This document shows positions 62,184-64,000 of a stretch of DNA of 64,000 nucleotides, piece by piece. The translations under genes and the position numbers were made by a program. The notes beneath the pieces are model-generated. The model saw only the letters and a list, made by a program, of their open reading frames with translations. It did not search any database and was not told the DNA's origin. The stretch's first letter is position 1, and each line of letters opens with the position of its first letter. The DNA comes from Ophiodon elongatus (Eukaryota; Chordata; Actinopteri; Perciformes; Hexagrammidae). The stretch covers positions 7,305,923 through 7,369,922 of the forward strand of contig JACSYO010002116.1 in assembly GCA_016806645.1 (NCBI GenBank). The letters are read 5' to 3'.

Positions 62184-63473
62184 GATATCTATATATATAC
62201 ATATATAGATATATACACACACACAACTGCTTGGTATATACTGTGTATATATATACACACACAGTATATACCAAGCAGTTGTTGTTGTTATTTAATGGAT
62301 TATTGTACCTATGTTACATTGATCATCGAGGCTCTGTAAGATGTGTCAGTAAAGCCTACCTTTCTCACAAAAAGTGCCAGTGAAATGAAGCGGGCAGTGG
62401 CAGGAAGGCAGCGCTCCCCCAGGCAGCTGCAGCTGATGACATGTTCCTCCGTTGCGGCAAAGACCGTCGCGGCAAACTGGAGGTTCCTGCAGAGGATGTT
62501 TTGTTGTTTGTGTGGGAGCTGCCATTGTTGTTGTTGTGCTCACTGTGTCAGAGGTGGTTGATTGAGTTGTCCAATTTGAAGAACTCGTTGTGGAGGCTTC
62601 AATGGCATGCAGAGTATATCTGCAAACATTTTGCAAAAGTTGTAGTCGCTTAAGTGAGCCAGAATTCAATTTAGCATTAGAATGATGTGCTTTTAAGCCT
62701 AAAGATATGAACTAGATTCATGTGCAGCAAAAGTGACCCATTAAATAAGATGTAAATGTGAAGTGCAGTCATTTACAAAGTAGACAGATTTTAGAGCACA
62801 ATCCCAGACCAAAGGAAAGCTCAAGTATTATTTATAACAATGCGGTCGGATTTTCATCAAACAACATTTTACGACTGGTGCTTATACTTAAGTAACAAAA
62901 TATTAACAAACAAATGTGTTATGTGCTGGGGTGATTTTTCATGTATTAGTCCAGGAAAACTAAAAACTATGTTTTGCTGACAAAAAACTACAAATGTGAA
63001 AATTATATCAAAAGAAGTGATCATGATGAAGACATTTCTTTTACTTTACCTGCATCGGTCTATGTTGCTGCTGGCGATGGCATCAGATGTATAAAAGCTC
63101 CTCAGTTTATTAATTTCAATTATTTCAATGCAGCCATTATAGTTGTGGAAAGGTTTCGCTCTCTAAGGAAAAAAAAAAAATAATTTAGACAATTGAGTAG
63201 TTTCTTCCAGTTCTTTTTTTATTAAGTATGTCTCATTCATGTAACCTTGAAGCATATATGTGTTTAATTTATGATTTCTGTAGATAGTTGAGAAGCCATT
63301 CAGTAGGAGCTGTAAATCGTACCTGATTGGGGAGATATTGTTGTGGCAGACCACCTGTGAAGACGTGGTTTGTTCTTGTTATGATGTTTCCCAACCAGTA
63401 ATTACTTGCTGTACTTTTGATTTTCTCATGACCAGAAAGAGTTAGCTCGGCCTCACAAGGGGTCAGGTGTTGT
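4302..63473 (-). CDS. eys: Protein eyes shut homolog, C-terminal part (15 exons)
   Basis: Minus-strand join, 5' to 3': 63473-63323, 63162-63050, 62619-62360, 55512-55336, 47341-47191, 31262-31154, 26229-26006, 16873-16701, 12183-12001, 10755-10589, 9949-9805, 7966-7804, 7600-7428, 7320-7159, 5494-4302. All phases match, giving 1180 codons and TAG. Approximate domains: LamG1 end 1-87; Ser/Thr linker 88-133; EGF 134-174; LamG2 175-367; EGF 371-414 and 415-452; LamG3 453-648; EGF 652-690 and 691-729; LamG4 730-918; EGF 920-955 and 956-993; LamG5 995-1172. The alternating EGF/LamG order and five LamG domains are the hallmark of EYS, a secreted protein of the photoreceptor outer/inner segment and ciliary region; loss causes retinitis pigmentosa (RP25) in people and cone-rod degeneration in zebrafish. 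The N-terminal half lies off the right edge. Confidence 0.93.
5545..6560. repeat. degenerate AT-rich minisatellite
   Basis: Dozens of imperfect units built on AAAAAAGTCATAGTATAGTA and ATAGTATGTCG, spaced about 30-45 bases apart, with scattered single-copy interruptions. A few more units recur at 6780-6830. Copies have diverged, so this is an old array. Confidence 0.8.
6590..6755. repeat. fragment of a common teleost interspersed repeat
   Basis: The phrases GACTGGGACGGACGTGAGGTC, GTGACCTTGAC, CTTTGACCACCAAATTCAGT and GTTCATCCTTGAGTGGAAGT match a repeat remembered from many fish genomes (ACCTTTGACCACC...TTCATCCTTGAGTCCAAGTG). Its class is uncertain. It interrupts the minisatellite. Confidence 0.6.
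7159..7320 (-). CDS. eys: eys exon, start of LamG4
   Basis: Acceptor CTGCTCAG; donor GCTG|GTGAGG. It encodes MAISDPFFSSNQSSWMSF and LQFQPLSPDGILVYTAQR, the opening LamG4 strands. Separated from the EGF exon by an intron of only 107 bases. Confidence 0.92.
7428..7600 (-). CDS. eys: eys exon, two EGF units
   Basis: Acceptor GCGTCTGCAG; donor AAAG|GTTGCG, which is weak beyond the GT. It encodes CQCPFGWKGALCSE, completing one EGF, and CDVEHSPPPLCAHGSTC ... CQCPLGTAGLYCEK, a second EGF. The outgoing single base makes Ala with the next exon. Confidence 0.88.
7804..7966 (-). CDS. eys: eys exon, end of LamG3 and start of EGF
   Basis: The acceptor chosen is GTTCGTTTCAAAG, so the exon starts GG|TGC and LamG3 reads HGFLGCIFDVQF, the expected spacing. 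A second AG 24 bases upstream (exon start 7990) is also in frame but inserts eight residues before GCI and has a poorer pyrimidine tract. The donor is TCTA|GTAAGT. The second half is HCRNGGTCVNAGSSV, start of an EGF unit. Confidence 0.87.
7967..9804 (-). other. eys: eys intron
   Basis: No gene or clear mobile element is seen. Short chance reading frames at 9284-9777 lack family features. Confidence 0.6.
9805..9949 (-). CDS. eys: eys exon, LamG3
   Basis: Acceptor TTTTTTTCTCAG; donor CTGG|GTAAGG. It encodes LDGQRNRTGSTPGPL, LNVFNQLFVGGYNEYTPELL and RFRHGFL, the LamG strand that leads straight into the GCI motif of the next exon. Confidence 0.92.
9950..10588 (-). other. eys: eys intron
   Basis: Ordinary single-copy-looking intron; nothing recognised. 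Confidence 0.6.
10589..10755 (-). CDS. eys: eys exon, LamG3
   Basis: Acceptor TCTTTTTCCAG; donor AAG|GTGATT. It encodes GDDFLVLGLRNGRVVHKFNL and INTHTVTFGRSKKTGWL. Phase 0 out. Confidence 0.92.
10756..12000 (-). other. eys: eys intron
   Basis: Ordinary intron DNA; nothing recognised. Confidence 0.6.
12001..12183 (-). CDS. eys: eys exon, start of LamG3
   Basis: Acceptor TGTTTTGCAG; donor CAAG|GTGAGC. It encodes INITRARFSGSDEFGYTSF, the LamG3 opening strand, and FELKFTLANN ... LMLFAGHKGQ. One base joins the next exon as Gly. Confidence 0.92.
15246..15286. repeat. perfect hairpin, 19-bp stem and 3-base loop
   Basis: ATTGGCTGTAGGAGCAGCA, then GGG, then its exact reverse complement. The stem is GC-balanced and not a simple-sequence run, so it is unlikely by chance. 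Confidence 0.9.
16345..16369. repeat. first copy of an exact 25-bp duplicate
   Basis: Begins ACAGCCAATTGGACACCG and ends TTATGCT. It is identical to 19287-19311, with unrelated flanks. It contains the palindrome CCAATTGG. Confidence 0.85.
16701..16873 (-). CDS. eys: eys exon, two EGF units
   Basis: Acceptor CTACTCGTTTAG; donor GAAC|GTAAGT. It encodes DAEDWFCECPPLYTGRLCQ, the second half of one EGF, then a full EGF (CERNPCGHGATC ... CLCPYGRQGLLCEE). It lies 9.1 kb from the upstream exon. Confidence 0.92.
17870..18092 (-). repeat. degenerate teleost interspersed repeat
   Basis: GGGGTTTCCTCCACATCCTCC, GTAGGTGTTAATGTAAGTATGAAT, GTTTGTCTGTCCGC, TTTATCCAGGGCTCCG and a terminal GATGGATGGATA match, in reverse and much mutated, the family seen at 51219-51524. 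Confidence 0.55.
19287..19311. repeat. second copy of an exact 25-bp duplicate
   Basis: Identical to 16345-16369, in direct orientation 2.9 kb away. Confidence 0.85.
20391..20421. repeat. ACGC/AC microsatellite
   Basis: A short run of ACGCACGC units passing into ACACACAC. Confidence 0.75.
21979..22025. repeat. short tandem repeat, TTAGTGAGTATTAGTGACAA unit
   Basis: About two and a half near-identical units of 20-22 bases. Confidence 0.75.
22193..22300 (+). repeat. dispersed repeat, copy 1
   Basis: GTATTTAGCAGCTAAA, GGTAGAGACCAAAAACAGAG and GAGTGAATATTGGA are shared in the same order with 58855-58965. The family is remembered from other teleosts, class unknown. Confidence 0.65.
23797..24842. 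mobile_element. putative non-autonomous DNA element or nested pair with inverted ends
   Basis: The left end CTGGACTCCGGAAGTAATACTCT resembles the reverse complement of the right part at 24784-24809 (AGAGTATTACCCATAGAGTCCAG). An inner piece is bounded by ACCCTAGTTCTA near 24571 and its inverse TAGAACTAGGGCT near 24827. ACCCATAGAGTCCAG occurs twice (near 24511 and 24792). The body is GC- and CpG-richer than the intron. No transposase frame is seen. Confidence 0.4.
23945..23978 (+). repeat. G-run tract (G-quadruplex-capable)
   Basis: Five G runs of three to six bases separated by single A or AGA. Confidence 0.85.
26006..26229 (-). CDS. eys: eys exon, end of LamG2 and start of EGF
   Basis: Acceptor TTTTTTGCAG; donor TCAG|GTACGA. 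It encodes FGPIFLGD and FIGCIRELQVN, the closing LamG2 motifs, then CDPPVCQHLPCRNGGTCV, the first half of an EGF unit. The EGF is completed in the next exon. Confidence 0.92.
29477..29778 (-). repeat. interspersed repeat, copy 1 (inverted relative to copy 2)
   Basis: The reverse complement shares long blocks with 35578-35893, for example CACATGCTTGGCCTGTGGTG, CTCATACAAACAACTTCACA and TAGGCCTACAGTCTGG, in the same order. Family not identified; no open frame is kept. Confidence 0.85.
29964..29997. repeat. AT dinucleotide microsatellite
   Basis: Uninterrupted AT run of about 17 units. Confidence 0.95.
31154..31262 (-). CDS. eys: eys exon, LamG2
   Basis: Acceptor CTCTCTCAACAG; donor GAG|GTATGT. 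There are 36 codons (YNLSVGKQGGSCMIEV ... YVSHPVSE), middle LamG2 strands. Phase 0 at the 3' end. Confidence 0.9.
33062..33102. repeat. AC dinucleotide microsatellite
   Basis: Twenty AC units, followed by a degenerate ACAGACAGACATACAAAC tail to about 33150. Confidence 0.95.
34075..34162. repeat. GA dinucleotide microsatellite
   Basis: About 44 uninterrupted GA units followed by an A run. Confidence 0.97.
35578..35893 (+). repeat. interspersed repeat, copy 2
   Basis: Matches copy 1 at 29477-29778 in inverted orientation. It has a short insertion relative to copy 1 (GCTGCTTGCAGCTTTC near 35640). It lies 185 bases left of the hAT element. Confidence 0.85.
36079..37209 (+). mobile_element. decayed hAT-type DNA transposon
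   Basis: The ends are TAGGGATG and its inverse CATCCCTA. They are flanked by a duplicated 8-base target, TACCTGAC at 36071-36078 and TACCTGAA at 37210-37217 (7 of 8 identical); 8 bases is the hAT hallmark. Inside, translated pieces resemble a BED zinc finger start (RSKVWLQFYSVDALVV, about 36286-36340) and the hAT motif HRAVTQFIIKGMHPFSTVES (about 36678-36737). The catalytic part is largely absent and the frames are broken, so it is internally deleted and dead. Confidence 0.82.
36286..36760 (+). pseudogene. hAT transposase remnant (BED finger and N-terminal region)
   Basis: Two separated, frame-shifted blocks of ZBED/hAT-like coding sequence, as described for the host element. No DDE catalytic region or C-terminal dimerisation domain is recognisable. 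Confidence 0.7.
37348..37880 (+). pseudogene. gag remnant
   Basis: ATG at 37348, then a frameshifted segment with the PEPFDFSKP-like motif, an in-frame TAG about 37424, an open stretch 37434-37760 (RFEQFHKAS ... CMGDGADDVL), another TAG at 37761-37763, and a shifted tail (LSERMQM, then INMARQSE). It resembles the gag of fish gypsy elements. Confidence 0.75.
37967..38158 (+). pseudogene. gag zinc knuckle remnant
   Basis: CYKCGGIPHPKHKCPAK is a CCHC nucleocapsid knuckle, followed by a second Cys pair (CRSCGKK). Frame 37967-38158. Confidence 0.8.
38071..38265 (+). pseudogene. retroviral-type aspartic protease remnant
   Basis: The active-site motif LDTGADVTVV is present near 38220-38250. The frame then ends at a stop and continues in a neighbouring frame. 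Confidence 0.75.
38246..39216 (+). pseudogene. reverse transcriptase remnant
   Basis: The palm-entry motif LSVDLTGLNEY is in 38246-38770, closed by TGA at 38768-38770 where the family normally has Arg (CGA to TGA fits CpG decay). A frameshifted block follows, then LPFGIASAPEHF (about 38939) and the catalytic HVDDMLVWG (about 39022), a variant of YVDD. Dead. Confidence 0.85.
39266..39727 (+). pseudogene. RNase H remnant
   Basis: KVSADASSYGLAGVLLQ, WKHIAFASRSLNPTEQRW and VEEEALGLTRASERFRDFL give the Ty3/gypsy RNase H with Asp and Glu catalytic positions in view. The frame ends early. Confidence 0.82.
40005..40869 (+). pseudogene. integrase remnant with internal deletion
   Basis: WQKFGADLFALGSKYYLVV carries the first catalytic Asp, and EAERAVQTIKN carries the catalytic Glu. 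The stretch between them that should hold the second Asp (DNGPQ-type motif) is missing: about 25 residues have been lost between NIVDPLKIHF and VTSSPRF. The zinc-binding start is also broken. Not functional. Confidence 0.8.
41701..41845. repeat. fragment of a dispersed teleost repeat
   Basis: CACTAAGTTTGAAGTAGATCGGA, GTGGTTCTCGAGATATGC and AAAGGACACAGA are phrases remembered from repeats in other fish. Class unknown. Confidence 0.45.
42081..42370. repeat. common teleost interspersed repeat
   Basis: TTTTCTAGTCTTCCGACCACT, CAAAGCGCTTTCACACTAC, GTGTCTTGCCCAAGGACACA and a tail ACCACTGAGCTACAGTCGCCCC match a very frequent fish repeat. The tail looks like the reversed 5' part of a tRNA gene, which suggests a SINE origin (inference). 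Confidence 0.7.
45698..45859. repeat. 162-bp palindrome with AT-rich centre
   Basis: The outer arms pair exactly for about 30 bases (AACTATAGCTCACTGTATGT ... and its reverse complement ending at 45859). The centre is alternating TATA/TAGA sequence that also pairs. It can fold into one long hairpin. Confidence 0.92.
47191..47341 (-). CDS. eys: eys exon, LamG2
   Basis: Acceptor ACCATTTCAG; donor ATCCG|GTATGA. It encodes FGDQFLHVFLQDG, ELGCGG and INNDRWTPITI, middle strands of LamG2. Two bases join the next exon to make Arg. The intron on its 3' side is the longest in the window (15.9 kb). Confidence 0.9.
51219..51524 (+). repeat. common teleost interspersed repeat
   Basis: CCGATCCCAGCTGACATTGGG, TCTTTGGACTGTGGGAGGAAG, GGGAGAACGTGCAAACTCC and CAGCGCTAGCCAC match a well-known dispersed fish repeat. 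Only moderate divergence. Confidence 0.8.
52161..52265. repeat. imperfect inverted repeat (about 48-bp arms)
   Basis: Arms TGTCAAAAGCTATGCACTTT... and the reverse complement of ...AAAGTGCATGGCTTTTGACA match with few differences, around a spacer of about 8 bases. A related half-copy (GTTTGACAGTTTGAAGTATG) lies at about 52420. It may be a small MITE. Confidence 0.8.
52513..52597. repeat. AC dinucleotide microsatellite with one interruption
   Basis: Two AC runs joined at a single CC near 52548. Confidence 0.95.
55336..55512 (-). CDS. eys: eys exon, start of LamG2
   Basis: Acceptor TTCTTTGCAG; donor TACA|GTGAGT. It encodes TTVYIPSFDGTSYLEL, the opening strand of a LamG fold, and ends with LYLTVKTRATQGTILY, the standard LamG strand before the variable loop. 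Confidence 0.9.
58855..58965 (+). repeat. dispersed repeat, copy 2
   Basis: GAGCATTTAGCAGTTAAAGAG, GGTAGAGACCAAAAACAGAG and AAGATTGGACTTACATTC. Shares its order of blocks with 22193-22300. Confidence 0.65.
62135..62219. repeat. TATA/GATA-rich low-complexity tract
   Basis: Alternating TATCTATA and TAGATATA units that are internally self-complementary. Similar in type to the centre of the 45.7-kb palindrome. Confidence 0.85.
62223..62282. repeat. 60-bp palindrome
   Basis: ACAACTGCTTGGTATATACT and its exact reverse complement around a TGTGTATATA centre; it directly follows the TATA-rich tract. Confidence 0.9.
62360..62619 (-). CDS. eys: eys exon, Ser/Thr linker plus EGF
   Basis: Acceptor GTTTGCAG; donor AAAG|GTAGGC. 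It encodes a Thr/Ser-rich, probably O-glycosylated linker of about 45 residues and then a complete six-Cys EGF unit (VCRDGLCRNGGTC ... CHCPLHFTGTFCEK). Confidence 0.9.
62620..63049 (-). other. eys: eys intron
   Basis: Short ordinary intron; nothing recognised. Confidence 0.65.
63050..63162 (-). CDS. eys: eys exon, end of LamG1 (short)
   Basis: A 113-base exon that is easy to miss. A run of T then CCTTAG forms the acceptor, and the donor is GCAG|GTAAAG. It encodes 37 codons with FHNYNGCIEIIEINK and ends SNIDRC, the closing Cys pair of LamG1. Phase 0 in, two bases out, exactly filling the gap between its neighbours. Confidence 0.87.
63323..63473 (-). CDS. eys: eys exon, LamG1 (first in window)
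   Basis: Acceptor CTTTTACAG; donor CAG|GTACGA. One base then 50 codons, including LPQQYLPNQ at the end, a strand typical of LamG between FTGG and the GC-I motif. It ends in phase 0. Confidence 0.85.
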
Positions 63474-64000
63474 CTGTAAAAGAGCATGAACATTGTGATA
63501 TGTATATTCAAATCCTTGGGCGGACTTCCTAACAATTGCATGTCAAACAAACTGCAAGCACAGCTTTTTATAATAACTGAAATGCTTCCAATATGTAATT
63601 TGGTGCTAAGAGAAGATGTGGATTGTACATGGGGTCTTTCAGTTATAATTCTGCATATTCACACGTCTTTGTTCTCTCTGTGTATAAACTTATCATTATG
63701 TACTTCGTAATAGCAATATCACTAAAGACATCTAAAAAATGTCCTGTACTGTACATGTACATGTACTGTATTTTAACAATTCAAAAAGAAAGGCATTGTT
63801 GTGGCCTTGATAACACATGAATAGCTCCCCTTTCAAGAAATAAAGTTTAGCCGACAAAAAGCATTTTCAAACTCTAAGATCAAGACAAAAGCCTCTGAGA
63901 TGAACTTCTGCGACAGAGACAAACAACTTCCCGTTGCATAAAACATGGAAAATAAAAACAGTGGTTTGAGAAGTAGAGTGAAATACCGAATAATGAGCTT
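63474..64000 (-). other. eys: eys intron running off the window
   Basis: No exon found. The next upstream exon (rest of LamG1) must lie beyond 64000. Confidence 0.6.

Larger units (their letters stand above)
55513..62359 (-). other. eys: eys intron (6.8 kb)
   Basis: AT-rich. It has a dispersed repeat at 58855-58965 and a TATA-rich palindrome region near 62130-62282. A 170-base GC-richer block at 55681-55947 is open on both strands but unassigned. Confidence 0.65.

Noticed and set aside
62034..62339. Tyr/Ile-rich frames on both strands
   Set aside because: Translation of the TATA/GATA low-complexity tract.
1..64000. A new defence, biosynthetic or other gene cluster
   Set aside because: All supported coding sequence belongs to phf3, eys or decayed transposons; nothing else shows coding character.

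Overview
The window is vertebrate nuclear DNA, most likely from a teleost fish of percomorph type. It is intron-rich and AT-rich, full of microsatellites, and carries several interspersed repeats of kinds familiar from teleost genomes. It holds two protein genes placed tail to tail: the 3' end of phf3 (plus strand, 1 to about 3.9 kb) and the 3' part of eys, eyes shut homolog (minus strand, about 4.0 to 63.5 kb). PHF3 and EYS are also convergent neighbours in human (6q12), so this is a conserved syntenic block and not a new gene system.

phf3: six coding segments join in phase into 894 codons. They give the end of a Cys-rich segment, a SPOC domain split over four exons, and one long last exon with an acidic/Lys-rich stretch, a Gln/Pro tract of 89 codons and an Arg/His/Asp-rich tail. 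The polyA signal is at 3894-3899.

eys: fifteen coding segments, running right to left, join in phase into 1180 codons. The first begins inside laminin-G domain 1 and the last ends at the TAG at 4302-4304. Domain order is LamG1 (end) - Ser/Thr linker - EGF - LamG2 - EGF - EGF - LamG3 - EGF - EGF - LamG4 - EGF - EGF - LamG5. This is the C-terminal half of the secreted photoreceptor matrix protein EYS. The N-terminal EGF-rich half lies beyond the right edge.

The eys introns hold nearly all the repetitive DNA: a degenerate minisatellite (5.5-6.8 kb); a decayed hAT transposon with an 8-bp target duplication (36.08-37.21 kb); next to it a dead Ty3/gypsy retrotransposon (37.35 to about 41.6 kb); an inverted pair of one repeat (29.5 and 35.6 kb); several widely seen teleost repeats (6.6, 17.9, 22.2, 41.7, 42.1, 51.2, 58.9 kb); long AC, GA and AT runs; and several striking palindromes. 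I see no tRNA, rRNA, CRISPR or bacterial-type operon. The points most worth following up are the hairpins and exact duplications in the introns, a possible tandem acceptor in eys, and the near-overlapping 3' ends of the two genes.
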